Shown here one piece after another: positions 19,689 to 27,974 of a stretch of 64,000 nucleotides of DNA. Source of the stretch: Asanoa ferruginea (GTDB lineage: Bacteria; Actinomycetota; Actinomycetes; Mycobacteriales; Micromonosporaceae); the NCBI RefSeq assembly GCF_003387075.1, contig NZ_QUMQ01000001.1, positions 248,001-312,000 of the forward strand, given 5' to 3'. Position 1 is the stretch's first letter. Each line of letters starts with the position of its first letter. Made by a program: the position numbers and the translations under genes. The notes below the pieces were generated by a model. That model was given only the letters and a program-made list of their open reading frames with translations, ran no database searches and was not told the DNA's origin.

Positions 19689-20263
19689 CAGGCGTCACCC
19701 GCCCGGTGCTGGACCAGCGGCAGCAGCACGCGGTCGACGAGGTCGGTCAGGAACGCGTCGTCGAGCGGCTCGCCCGTCACGAACGCCCGGGAGAACAGCA
19801 TCGCCGAGCTGACCTCGGCGAGCATCGCCCGGTCGAGCCCCTTGGGCAGCTCGCCGCGGTCGATCGCCCGGTCGATGGCCGGGTCGAAGGCCCGCCGCTT
19901 GTCGTCGATCATCCGCGCCCGCACGATGGCCGCGAGTTCGGCGTCGTGGTGCATCGCGGTCAGCAACCCGAGCAACAGCCCGGCGTCCTGACCGGTCAGC
20001 CCGTCGCGCATCGCCCGCATCCGGCCGAGCAGGTCGTCGCGCAGGTTGCCCGGGTCGGCCCGGTCGTCCATCGCGGCGGCGGTGTGCCGCTCGATCGCGG
20101 TCACCACCAGCTCGGCCTTGCCCGGCCAGCGCCGGTAGATCGTCGCCTTGCTGGCCCTGGCCCGCTCGGCGACGGCATCCATCCGCATCCGGTCGTAACC
20201 GACCTCGGCCAGCAGCTCCAACGTCGCCGCGAGGATCGCCTCCTCGCGCTCTTCCCCTGCCAC
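19688..20263 (-). CDS. TetR-family transcriptional regulator
   Basis: A 191-aa regulator. The N-terminal helix-turn-helix is clear (EEAILAATLELLAEVGYDRM; MDAVAERARASKATIYRRWPGKAELV). The C-terminal ligand domain (LLLGLLTAMHHDAELAAIVRARM; AEVSSAMLFSRAFVTGEPLDD) matches the TetR C-terminal type found next to exporters. It is co-translated with the downstream small membrane protein. A 35-bp perfect palindrome begins 18 bp upstream of the start and is the likely autoregulatory operator. Confidence 0.92.
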   Translation of the reverse strand: MAGEEREEAILAATLELLAEVGYDRMRMDAVAERARASKATIYRRWPGKAELVVTAIERHTAAAMDDRADPGNLRDDLLGRMRAMRDGLTGQDAGLLLGLLTAMHHDAELAAIVRARMIDDKRRAFDPAIDRAIDRGELPKGLDRAMLAEVSSAMLFSRAFVTGEPLDDAFLTDLVDRVLLPLVQHRAGDA

Positions 20264-20280
20264 TACTGCTCCCCCGGAAC

Positions 20281-20315
20281 GCTATGGTGAACGAAACGGT
20301 TTCGTTCACCATAGC
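20281..20315. promoter_or_regulatory. 35-bp perfect palindrome, TetR operator
   Basis: Left arm GCTATGGTGAACGAAAC and right arm GTTTCGTTCACCATAGC are exact reverse complements around a single central G at 20298. Position just upstream of the tetR start fits autoregulation. Core half sites GAACGAAAC/GTTTCGTTC resemble those of QacR/TetR-type operators. There is no other transcription start nearby except that of the tetR unit. Confidence 0.8.
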
Positions 20316-20326
20316 ACCGGCGGGGT

Positions 20327-21061
20327 CTACCGTGTTTCGCGCAGGACGAGGGTCAGGAAGCCCCAGGTGTCGCGGTAGACGCGGAGCCATTCGGTGTAGC
20401 GGGTTTCGGCCGTCTCGAGGACCTGGGCGCTGTCGGGGTCGGACGGATGGTCGAGCGCCCACGAGGACAGCGACCCCCAGCACGCCCACTCGTAGTCGTC
20501 CATCTCCCGGCGGGTGCTGACGTGACCGTGGACCGGCGTCCAGCCGTCGGCCTTGACCCGGTCCATCGTGGTCGCGAGGTCGGTGAAGTCGCCGAGCATC
20601 TCCACCGCCTCGGGTGACGGGTCGGCGATCCAGAAGCCGTCGCCGATCAGCACGCGGCCTCCCGGCGCCAGGTGCTTGCGCGCCGCCGCCAAGGTCGGCA
20701 GCAGGCCGCCGAAGGCATGTGCGGCGCCGACGCTGAGCACCAGGTCGAAACCGTGCGGCGCGGAGAAGGCCTCCGCCTCGCTCTGGTGCAGCACCAGGCG
20801 GTCCTCGACGCCGCGGTCGATCGCACTCGCGCGGGCCTGCTCCAACGCGGCCGCGGAGATGTCGACACCCTCGGCCCGCAGCCCCGGGTGCATGGCCAGC
20901 GCTCGCAGCAGCCACTCACCGCCGCCGCAGCCGAGGTCGAGGATCCGCTCGTCGCCGCGCGGGAGGGCGCGAGCGAGCAGGGCGCGCACGGCGTCGTCGT
21001 CGAGCGGGGACTTGATCGGGTGGTCGGCATGCGCGATCCCGGACATCTGTTCACGGTCCAT
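20327..21061 (-). CDS. Class I SAM-dependent methyltransferase
   Basis: A 244-aa protein with the SAM-binding motif I ILDLGCGGGEWLLRAL, an acidic strand-2 end (RAEGVDISAAALEQAR), and motif IV FDLVLSVGAAHAFGG. The C-terminal part (WTPVHGHVSTRREMDDYEWACWGSLSSWALDH) is characteristic of a small actinobacterial subfamily whose substrate is unknown to me. ATG at 21061; a second in-frame ATG lies 15 bp inside. Its 3-prime end faces the TetR palindrome. It is divergent from the DUF4032 gene, with a 64-bp gap. Confidence 0.87.
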   Translation of the reverse strand: MDREQMSGIAHADHPIKSPLDDDAVRALLARALPRGDERILDLGCGGGEWLLRALAMHPGLRAEGVDISAAALEQARASAIDRGVEDRLVLHQSEAEAFSAPHGFDLVLSVGAAHAFGGLLPTLAAARKHLAPGGRVLIGDGFWIADPSPEAVEMLGDFTDLATTMDRVKADGWTPVHGHVSTRREMDDYEWACWGSLSSWALDHPSDPDSAQVLETAETRYTEWLRVYRDTWGFLTLVLRETR

Positions 21062-21125
21062 CGGCGCAGCTTGCCAGTGCGCGGCCGGCCGTGTGAAACG
21101 CTGCGCTCTCGGGTATCTCAGGTGA

Positions 21126-22400
21126 ATGGGCCTTGACCTGCGACTGCGGTCGACGTCGCCGGGTCTGTTGGCTCTTCCGTGGCTGCAGCCGCTGGCGACC
21201 TGGGACGCGACCGAGGTGCCACTGCGCGACGTCCCGGTCGGCCCGAGCCGGCATCTGGTGCGCTTCGTCGACACCGACGGGGCGCGCTGGGCGCTCAAGG
21301 AGTTGCCGGTCCGGATCGCGCAGAAGGAGTACGCCGTGCTGCGCGACCTGGAGGCCCGCGCCCTGCCTGCGGTGCGGCCGGCCGGCCTGGTCGTGCAGCC
21401 GCAGGAGGACACCGCGATCCTGGTCACCCGCTATCTGGAGCGGTCGTGGCAATACCGGCGGCTGCTGATGCGGATCCCACCCGACCAGACGGCACACCGC
21501 GACCGCCTGCTCGACGCGCTGGCCAGCCTGCTGGTCGACCTGCACCGGCACGGCCTGTTCTGGGGCGACTGCTCGCTGGCCAACACGCTCTTCTCCCGCG
21601 ACGGCCAGGTGCTCCAGGCCTACCTGGTGGACGCCGAGACCAGCGAGATCCACCCACGGCTGTCCAACGGACAGCGGGCCCACGACATCGACATCATGGT
21701 CGAGAACGTGGCCGGCGGCCTGGTCGACGTCGCGCTGCGGCTCGACCAGCCGCCGGAGCAGTTCGACGACCTGATCGCGGCGGCCGAGTCGGTCGGGTCG
21801 CGCTACCAGGCCCTGTGGGACGTGCTGCACGCCGAACCGGTGTTCTCCTACGACGACCGCTACCAGGTCGAGTCGCGGATCCGGCAACTGCACGACCTGG
21901 GTTTCGCGGTCGACGAGGTCAATCTGGTGTCCTCGGCCGGCACCGACCAGTTGCGACTCAAGGTCGCGGTGGCGGCGCGGCGCTACCACGCGTCGCAGCT
22001 GCACGACCTGACCGGCCTCGACGTGGGCGAGGGCCAGGCCCGCATCCTGCTGCTCGACATGCGCGCGTTCCAGGCACACGTCCAGCAGCAGTCGCACACC
22101 GACATGGCCGACGCGTCGGCCGCCCTGCGCTGGATCGACGAGGTGCTCCGGCCCGGCATGGCCCGGGTGGCCGACCTGGGCGAGCCGATCCAGGCCTACT
22201 GCGACCTGCTCGAGGTCCGCTGGCTGCTCAGCGAGCAGGCCGGCGCCGACGTGGGCGACGAGGCCGCGATCGCGGCGTTGCGCGATCGCACCGTCCCGCC
22301 CGCGTCAGCGGCGGGCATGGCGGTCGCCGAAGCGGCGACCGGCCAACTGGTCGCGCTGACCCCGGACATGCTCGAGGCCATGTCCCACGACGAGCCATGA
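21126..22400 (+). CDS. DUF4032 protein with kinase-like fold
   Basis: A 424-aa protein. Residues 40-210 look like a lipopolysaccharide-kinase/protein-kinase-like fold: a Lys in WALKELPVR, a Glu in AQKEYAVLRDLE, a catalytic-loop-like HRHGLFWGDCSLANTLF and a D in YLVDAETSE. The remaining part is the DUF4032 C-terminal region. The motif order suggests that ATP binding is retained, but the substrate is unknown. Conserved in actinobacteria as a single-copy gene. Convergent with ndk; the 142-bp gap contains short repeats (CCGCGGACCCGG twice) but no gene. Confidence 0.85.
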   Translation: MGLDLRLRSTSPGLLALPWLQPLATWDATEVPLRDVPVGPSRHLVRFVDTDGARWALKELPVRIAQKEYAVLRDLEARALPAVRPAGLVVQPQEDTAILVTRYLERSWQYRRLLMRIPPDQTAHRDRLLDALASLLVDLHRHGLFWGDCSLANTLFSRDGQVLQAYLVDAETSEIHPRLSNGQRAHDIDIMVENVAGGLVDVALRLDQPPEQFDDLIAAAESVGSRYQALWDVLHAEPVFSYDDRYQVESRIRQLHDLGFAVDEVNLVSSAGTDQLRLKVAVAARRYHASQLHDLTGLDVGEGQARILLLDMRAFQAHVQQQSHTDMADASAALRWIDEVLRPGMARVADLGEPIQAYCDLLEVRWLLSEQAGADVGDEAAIAALRDRTVPPASAAGMAVAEAATGQLVALTPDMLEAMSHDEP

Positions 22401-22542
22401 CCGGGCCGCGACGGCGAGGCACCACCGCGGACCCGGCTCGGCCGCGAGGCTGGCAGCGAAGCGTCAGCGAGCGGTCCCCGGCGGGAGCGACGGTCGTGCC
22501 CCCCGCGGACCCGGGACCAGCTCTTGATCTCTTGGCTCTGAA

Positions 22543-22962
22543 CTAGGCCTTCGGGAACCAGAGGGCGATCTCGCGCTTGGCGCTGTCGGGTGAGTCCGAC
22601 GCGTGGACGAGGTTTTCCCGGTTGGAGAGCGCGAGGTCGCCGCGGATCGTGCCGGCCGCGGCCTTGCGGGCGTCGGTGGCGCCGACCAGGGTGCGAACGA
22701 CCTCGATCGCGGTGTCGCCGCTCAGGATCAGGGCGACCAGCGGCGCGCTGGTCATGAACTCCTTGAGCGGCGGGTAGAACGGCTTCTCGACGTGCTCGGC
22801 GTAGTGCGCGTCGGCGAGGTCGGCGTCCATCATGCGCTTGACCAGCACGTCGATGGTCAGGCCCTTGCGCTCGAAGCGGCTCAGGATCTCGCCGACCAGG
22901 CCGCGCTGGACCGCGTCGGGCTTGATCAGCACGAGCGTGCGCTCGACCGTAGTGCTGGACAC
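22543..22962 (-). CDS. ndk: Nucleoside diphosphate kinase
   Basis: A 139-aa enzyme of usual length that moves the gamma-phosphate between nucleoside di- and triphosphates through a phospho-histidine. The N-terminus [20 protein letters not shown] and the active-site His in [16 protein letters not shown] are diagnostic. GTG start at 22962 with AGGAGGG about 9 bp upstream. Single gene, divergent from the large membrane/VOC protein gene. Confidence 0.97.
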   Translation of the reverse strand: MSSTTVERTLVLIKPDAVQRGLVGEILSRFERKGLTIDVLVKRMMDADLADAHYAEHVEKPFYPPLKEFMTSAPLVALILSGDTAIEVVRTLVGATDARKAAAGTIRGDLALSNRENLVHASDSPDSAKREIALWFPKA

Positions 22963-23086
22963 GTTGAAACACCCTCCTGAAGCTGGGGGTTCAGCCTACC
23001 GAGGGCGGATCACCCGCTTCCCTCCGGCTCTTCCCTCGGCGGGCGCGCGGGGCCTAGCCTTCTTGGTGACTCAGGGGAGGTCCACT

Positions 23087-25423
23087 GTGGCGAACGGCAA
23101 CCGCCGCCCGCTCGCACCGGTCCGGAAGTTGTTCGCCGCGGTGCTGGGCACCTGTGCGCTGTTCGTGGTCCTGTTCGGGATCGGCATGAAGAGCCTGGCG
23201 ATCGTGGCACTCGGCATCGCGCTGATCGTGCTGGCCGTCGGGCTCGTGCTGGTCACCACGATCCGGGGCGGTGCCCGCGCCTGGGTCGCCGGCACCGCAC
23301 ACGTGCACACCGTCTCCGAACCACCGGCGTCGTCGGTGTTCGGGCGGTGCGAGCTACAGGTGCTGATCGACGCGCCGGGCGTGGCCGGTCGGCTGGTGCG
23401 CATGCGCGACCCGCGGGTGCCGGTGGCCAAGTGGCCCGACGTGGGCGCCAGCCTGCCCATCATGGTGGCGATCGACGACCCGCGGCACATCCGCATCCTC
23501 TGGGACGAGGTCCTGACCCACGCCGAGGCGGCCGCCGCCCGCGAGACCGACATGGGCCCGCTCGAGGATGACGACTGGGACCGTCCTGACAGCGGCTACG
23601 GTGCTGCGGCGCCCGTCGAGACCATCGAGACCACCACCGCCGACCTGACCGACGAGCTCAGCGGCCTGCGCGAGCCGGCCGAGCCGGTGGTCGTCCACCA
23701 GACCCCGGGCGGGCCGATCGTCGTCGAGGGCACCCTGGTCGATCCGCCGGAGCCGGCGCCGCCACTGACCCGCCGGGCGCGGCCTGATCCGCGGTTGACG
23801 CGCGCGGAGCGCGCGGCAAAAGCTGAGGGCTCCGGGGGTACGGCCACCGCCACCGCCCCGCCTCCCGCCCCCGACGTGCCCGGGCAGCGGGCGGGTGCCG
23901 GGCCGGACGACGTGTTCGACTTCGACTCGCAGGCCACCTGGGCCGATCCGCTGTTCGCCGAGCGGCGGGTGAGCCGGCCGGCGCGGGGGTCGGACGATAC
24001 CGAGGTCTCGCCGCCGGCTGCTGAGGCCCGCCCGGCGCGCGGTGGTGCGTGGGCCGATGCCGGTGGTCGGCCGCCTTCGGCTCGGGGCAGCGCCGCTGTC
24101 GACGAGCCTGCTGCATCCGGCACGACTGGCAGCGGCGAAGACGTTGAGGAAGGCTGGGCGCCCGCTGGCCGGGACGCCCGCCGGGCGGCGCGGAGCGACG
24201 AGGATCTGGCGGCGTCGAGCGGTCCTGCGAGCAGTGGCGGGGGCGGGCCCACCAACGGCGCTGCGGCCTCAGGCCCGCCCGTGAGCCGCATCCGCCGGGA
24301 CGACGACCTTGGCGACGATCTTGGCGATGACCGGGCGAGGTCCGCTGGACCCAGCAGCTCCGCCAAGCCGGGCGACGACCCCGCCGATGATCAGGCGCCA
24401 CCGGACCCGGACGCGAGGCCCAGCCGGGGAGACGACCCCGTCGGCGATCAGGCGCCGCCGGACCCAGACGCGAGGCCCAGTCGGGGAGACGACCCCGCCG
24501 ACGATCAGGCCCCATCGGACCGGGACGCGAGCGGCACGCGGCGGCGGGACGACCCTGCCGGCGACGATTCGGTATCTGGCCCGAGTGTGAGCCGCACTCA
24601 GGTCGCAGACGAGGACCTGGCCGCATCCGGCGCGGCCGCCGGCCCGACCGAGCCAGCCGACGATGAGGTCACGTCGGGTTCGGGTGCGAGCCGCATCCGG
24701 CGTGACGACGACCTCGGCGAGGATCTGGCGGCATCGGGCGGGACCGCCGCGAGCCGTGCGCAGAGCGGCGGGGATTCCGCGGCTGCTACCCCCGAGGGGG
24801 GTCGGGCTGACGATAGCGCCGCGTCGGCGAGCGGTCCCCTGCTGGCCGAGGCGCCGACCACCGCCGATGCCGATCGCGGCACCGCAGACGCCGTGCTGGC
24901 TGGCGCCGCGGTCGGTGCCGGCGGCCTTGCCGCGGGCGTGACCGACGACGAGCCGTCGCGCACCTCGGGTGGCAAGGACGGCGACGAGGATGTGTTCGGC
25001 GATCTGTTCACCGCCTACCCGAGCGCCCGGCCCGGTGCGACCGGGGCGACCATCCACGGCGTCGGGCTGACCTTCCTGGTGCGCGACCTGCCTCGGTCGG
25101 TCGCCTTCTACCGCGACATGCTCGGCTTCCTGGAGATCGACGGCGGGGAGCACAACGCGGTGCTGGCGTCCGGCGACACCCGGATGGTGCTCCGGGAGAT
25201 CCGCGACGCGTCCCCGGTCAACCGGCGGCTGGTACACCTCAACCTCGAGGTCGGCGACGTCATGTCGGTCTACGAGGACCTGCGGGCGAAGGGCGTGCGC
25301 TTCACCTACCCGCCGCGGGTGGTCAACCGGGGCGCGAAGCTCGAGCTCTGGGCGGCCGCCTTCCGCGACCCCGACGGGCACGGCATCGCGATCACCCAAT
25401 GGCGTAGCCGGGAAACGGGGTAG
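23087..25423 (+). CDS. Membrane-anchored protein with long disordered region and C-terminal VOC domain
   Basis: A 778-aa protein of unusual design. Two hydrophobic helices near the N-terminus (LFAAVLGTCALFVVLFGIGM; IVALGIALIVLAVGLVLVTT) are followed by a small globular domain (residues 65-145, CELQVLIDAPGVAGRLVRMRDPRVP). About 450 residues of acidic, Ala/Pro/Asp-rich disordered sequence include a 19-residue tandem repeat. The last 115 residues are a complete vicinal-oxygen-chelate (glyoxalase/bleomycin-resistance) domain (VGLTFLVRDLPRSVAFYRDMLGF; FRDPDGHGIAITQW). GTG 23087 has GGGGAGG 6 bp upstream. VOC at the end of a membrane-tethered linker is unusual; the substrate is unknown. Confidence 0.85.
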   Translation: MANGNRRPLAPVRKLFAAVLGTCALFVVLFGIGMKSLAIVALGIALIVLAVGLVLVTTIRGGARAWVAGTAHVHTVSEPPASSVFGRCELQVLIDAPGVAGRLVRMRDPRVPVAKWPDVGASLPIMVAIDDPRHIRILWDEVLTHAEAAAARETDMGPLEDDDWDRPDSGYGAAAPVETIETTTADLTDELSGLREPAEPVVVHQTPGGPIVVEGTLVDPPEPAPPLTRRARPDPRLTRAERAAKAEGSGGTATATAPPPAPDVPGQRAGAGPDDVFDFDSQATWADPLFAERRVSRPARGSDDTEVSPPAAEARPARGGAWADAGGRPPSARGSAAVDEPAASGTTGSGEDVEEGWAPAGRDARRAARSDEDLAASSGPASSGGGGPTNGAAASGPPVSRIRRDDDLGDDLGDDRARSAGPSSSAKPGDDPADDQAPPDPDARPSRGDDPVGDQAPPDPDARPSRGDDPADDQAPSDRDASGTRRRDDPAGDDSVSGPSVSRTQVADEDLAASGAAAGPTEPADDEVTSGSGASRIRRDDDLGEDLAASGGTAASRAQSGGDSAAATPEGGRADDSAASASGPLLAEAPTTADADRGTADAVLAGAAVGAGGLAAGVTDDEPSRTSGGKDGDEDVFGDLFTAYPSARPGATGATIHGVGLTFLVRDLPRSVAFYRDMLGFLEIDGGEHNAVLASGDTRMVLREIRDASPVNRRLVHLNLEVGDVMSVYEDLRAKGVRFTYPPRVVNRGAKLELWAAAFRDPDGHGIAITQWRSRETG
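24374..24544 (+). repeat. 57-bp tandem repeat, three copies, within a CDS
   Basis: Three consecutive 57-bp units begin at 24374, 24431 and 24488, the last degenerate. Each encodes a 19-residue acidic unit (DDPADDQAPPDPDARPSRG in the first). They lie in the disordered linker of the VOC membrane protein and keep the frame, so copy number can change without breaking the gene. Confidence 0.85.
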
Positions 25424-25437
25424 CACCGCCCGCCCCA

Positions 25438-25470
25438 CCGTGGCAGGTTGAGTGCTCCACCCTGCCACGG
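25438..25470. repeat. Inverted repeat between two VOC genes
   Basis: CCGTGGCAGG (25438-25447) and CCTGCCACGG (25461-25470) form a perfect 10-bp stem with a 13-nt loop. The right arm touches the GGAAGGA ribosome-binding site of the next gene, so the hairpin may attenuate transcription or translation between the two co-oriented genes. Confidence 0.6.
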
Positions 25471-25483
25471 AAGGAGCGCCGCA

Positions 25484-25867
25484 GTGGCGCCAACGGTTCT
25501 CAACGTCACGTTCGACACGGCGGATGCCTACGAGCTCGCCACGTTCTGGAGCAAGGTCATGGCGGCGCCGCTGGCCGACGACGACCTGCCCGGTGATCCC
25601 GAGACGAGCATCGCGCTGCCGACCGGGCTGCACCTCTACTTCCAGACCGTCGCCGAGCCGAAGGTGGCCAAGAACCGGGTACACATCTGCCTGCGGCCCG
25701 ACGTCCCCCGCGACGAGGAGGTCGAGCGGGTGCTCGCGCTGGGCGCCACGATCGTCGACGACCGCCGCACTCCCCCGCCCGGCGAACACGGCGGTTGGGT
25801 GGTCTTCGCCGACCCCGAGGGCAACGAGTTCTGCGTGCTCCGCAGCGCCGCCGAGCGGCACCCCTAG
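25484..25867 (+). CDS. VOC (glyoxalase-like) family protein
   Basis: A 127-aa protein with one VOC fold (VLNVTFDTADAYELATFWSKVM; LHLYFQTVAEPKVAKNRVHICLRP; WVVFADPEGNEFCVL). The GTG at 25484 with GGAAGGA upstream is preferred; an earlier in-frame ATG or GTG lies inside the hairpin. It follows a gene ending in another VOC domain, but the two sequences are not close copies. Small VOC proteins bind a metal and act on small molecules; the substrate is not evident. Confidence 0.87.
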   Translation: MAPTVLNVTFDTADAYELATFWSKVMAAPLADDDLPGDPETSIALPTGLHLYFQTVAEPKVAKNRVHICLRPDVPRDEEVERVLALGATIVDDRRTPPPGEHGGWVVFADPEGNEFCVLRSAAERHP

Positions 25868-25871
25868 CGAG

Positions 25872-26579
25872 TCAGCGCAGGATCGAGCGGCGGACGTAGA
25901 GCACGTAGAGCCACACCAGGGTGAAGATGACGCCGAGCGCGAAGAGCGTCCAGTGCAGGAGGCCGCTGACCACCAGCAGGCCTTGCACGACACTGCCCGC
26001 AGTCCACACCCACGGCCGGCGCATCATGCCGCACAGCACGAAGCAGACCACCGCGAGGCCGACCGCAGCCCAGACGGCGCCGGCACCCACGCCGTCGCCG
26101 AGCACCCGGATCGGCTGGATCGCGAGCAGAAGCACGACGCCCTGCAGGCCGAGCGCCGCAGCGCCCATGCCCCGCACGGCCCCGGCCGGATTCTTCAGCC
26201 CGGACCGCCGATAACCAGGCGGCAGGTCATCCGCGCCCGCCGGCTCCGCATTCGGCGCGGCCGCAGCGGCCGACCCGACGTCCGCCGCCGTAGCAGCGGC
26301 CGGCCCGACCTTCGCCGCCGTAGCAGCGGCCGGGCCGACCTTCGCCGCCGTGGCGGCGGCCGGGCCGACGTTCGCCGCCGTGGCGGCGGCCGGGCCGACG
26401 TTCGCCGCCGTGGCGGCGGCCGGGCCGACGTTCGCCGCCGTGGCGGCGGCCGAGTCCGCGTTCGCGGCCGAGGAACCCGCCGGATCCGCGGCGTCGACGC
26501 GGGCTCGCCGTGCTGGCGCACCGGCGGCGTCGGTCGGTGGTTGGCCTGCAGGCGCCTGGGCGCCGTCGGGAGTCGTCAT
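25872..26579 (-). CDS. DUF4233 membrane protein with alanine-rich repeat
   Basis: A 235-aa protein. The first half is a low-complexity Ala-rich segment containing a decapeptide repeated six or seven times (units such as NVGPAAATAA). The second half has four hydrophobic helices (GMGAAALGLQGVVLLLAIQPI; GAVWAAVGLAVVCFVLCGM; VWTAGSVVQGLLVVSGLL; LFALGVIFTLVWLYVLYVRR), the DUF4233 family. In actinobacteria this gene regularly follows folC. It overlaps folC by four bases here. Function unknown. Confidence 0.85.
   Translation of the reverse strand: MTTPDGAQAPAGQPPTDAAGAPARRARVDAADPAGSSAANADSAAATAANVGPAAATAANVGPAAATAANVGPAAATAAKVGPAAATAAKVGPAAATAADVGSAAAAAPNAEPAGADDLPPGYRRSGLKNPAGAVRGMGAAALGLQGVVLLLAIQPIRVLGDGVGAGAVWAAVGLAVVCFVLCGMMRRPWVWTAGSVVQGLLVVSGLLHWTLFALGVIFTLVWLYVLYVRRSILR
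26251..26460. repeat. 30-bp tandem repeat, six to seven copies
   Basis: Six 30-bp units occupy exactly 26281-26460 and a degenerate seventh precedes them at 26251-26280. The plus-strand unit begins TTCGCCGCCGTGGCGGCGGC. The last four copies are nearly identical while earlier ones carry shared variants (TAGCAGCGGC), a pattern of recent expansion. The repeat keeps the DUF4233 frame. Confidence 0.9.
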
Positions 26580-27901
26580 CGAACCAGCAACGTCCTTGCC
26601 TCGGCCACGGTGATGACCGAACCCGTGACGAGCACGCCGACACCGGCCAGCTCGCCCTGAACCTCGTCTTCCGCGATCGCCACCGCGAGCTCGATCGCGT
26701 CCGGCATGTTGGCCGCCGTCGCCACCCGGTCTTCGCCGAATACCTCGGTCGCCAGGTCGGCCAGTTCCTCGATCGGCATTGCCCGGGGCGACTGGTTGCG
26801 GGTCACCACGATCGCGTCGGCGATGGGCTCCAACAGGTCGAGCATGCCGATCACATCCTTGTCGGCGAGCACGGCGGCGATCACGACCAGCTTGCTGAAC
26901 GCGAACTCCTCCTGGAGCGCGGTCACGGTGGCGGCCATGCCGTGCGGATTGTGCGCGCCGTCGAGCAGGATGGTCGGCGCGTTGCGGACCCGCTCCAGGC
27001 GGCCCGGTGACGACGCGCCGGAGAAGCCCTCGCGGACCGTCTCCACCGGGAGTTGGCGGTCGGCGCCGGCGCCCAGGAACGCCTCGACCGCCGCGAGTGC
27101 CACGGCCGCGTTCTGGGCCTGGTGTGCGCCGTGCAGCGGCAGGAAGATGTCGTCGTATTCGCCGCCCAGGCCCTGCAATGTCAGCACCTGGCCGCCGACG
27201 GCGAGGGTGCGGCGCAGCACGCCGAACTCGCCGCCCTCGCGGGCGATCGTGGCGCCGACCTCGACGCAGCGTTCGAGCAGCGGGCGGGCCGCCTCCTCGG
27301 GCTGCGCGGCGGTGATGACCGTGGCGCCCTTGTGGATGATGCCGGCCTTGGCCCAGGCGATCTCCTCGAGCGTGTCGCCGAGCCACTCGGTGTGGTCGAG
27401 GCCGATCGGGGTGATCACGCAGACGCCGGCCTGGATCACGTTGGTCGAGTCGTCGGCGCCGCCGAGGCCGACCTCGACCACGGCGACGTCGACGGGTGCG
27501 TCGGCGAAGGTGGCGTACGCCAGGGCGGTTGTCATGTCGAAGTAGGTCAGGGGTTCGTTGTGCTGCTGGTCGACCAGCGCGGCGAGCGGTTCGACCTCGC
27601 GGTAGACCGAGACGAACCGGTCCTCATCGATCGGCTCGCCGTCGAGCGAGATGCGCTCGCGGACCGTCTCCAGGTGGGGGCTGGTGTAGCGGCCGGTGTG
27701 GATGCCGAACGCCCGCAGCAGCGAGTCGATCATCCGGGCGGTCGAGGTCTTGCCGTTGGTGCCCGTGAGGTGGATCGACGGGTAGGCGCGCTGCGGCGAC
27801 CCGAGCAGGTCGAGCAGCTCTTCGATCTTGCTCAGGTCGAAGACCATCCGGATGTTGCCGCGGGCCTCCAGCGCGGCGTCGACCTCGCGGAACTCGGTCA
27901 T
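26576..27901 (-). CDS. folC: Dihydrofolate synthase / folylpolyglutamate synthase
   Basis: A 441-aa Mur-ligase-type enzyme that adds glutamate to dihydropteroate and then to folates, using ATP. The P-loop is HLTGTNGKTSTARM; DMTTALAYATFADAPVDVAVVEVGLGGADDSTN and ILLDGAHNPHG are family signatures. The ATG at 27901 is chosen because GGAGG lies 7 bp upstream; an ATG 30 bp earlier is less likely. It sits downstream of valS with a 73-bp gap and is coupled to the DUF4233 gene, the usual actinobacterial order. Confidence 0.95.
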   Translation of the reverse strand: MTEFREVDAALEARGNIRMVFDLSKIEELLDLLGSPQRAYPSIHLTGTNGKTSTARMIDSLLRAFGIHTGRYTSPHLETVRERISLDGEPIDEDRFVSVYREVEPLAALVDQQHNEPLTYFDMTTALAYATFADAPVDVAVVEVGLGGADDSTNVIQAGVCVITPIGLDHTEWLGDTLEEIAWAKAGIIHKGATVITAAQPEEAARPLLERCVEVGATIAREGGEFGVLRRTLAVGGQVLTLQGLGGEYDDIFLPLHGAHQAQNAAVALAAVEAFLGAGADRQLPVETVREGFSGASSPGRLERVRNAPTILLDGAHNPHGMAATVTALQEEFAFSKLVVIAAVLADKDVIGMLDLLEPIADAIVVTRNQSPRAMPIEELADLATEVFGEDRVATAANMPDAIELAVAIAEDEVQGELAGVGVLVTGSVITVAEARTLLVR

Positions 27902-27949
27902 GCCACTGCCTCCCTTCGGCAGGAGAGGCACGACAGGGCGCTCAGTTGA

Positions 27950-27972
27950 CCGCGCTCGCTTCGCTCGCTGAT
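27950..27972. repeat. GCTCGCTTCGCTCGC-type short repeat
   Basis: Between valS and folC the sequence holds two tandem CGCTCGCTK units (GCGCTCGCTTCGCTCGCTGA). Very similar GAGCGAGCGAAGCGAGCG elements are scattered through Micromonosporaceae genomes, from recollection, near gene ends. It may be a REP-like or mRNA-stabilising element. Confidence 0.45.
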
Positions 27973-27974
27973 GC

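Noticed and set aside
22401-22542. Possible small gene or terminator between DUF4032 and ndk
   Set aside because: Short repeats (CCGCGGACCCGG twice) are present but I could not form a convincing stem, and no frame with a ribosome-binding site exists.
26251-26460. CRISPR-like array
   Set aside because: The 30-bp units are directly adjacent without spacers and lie in frame inside a coding gene.
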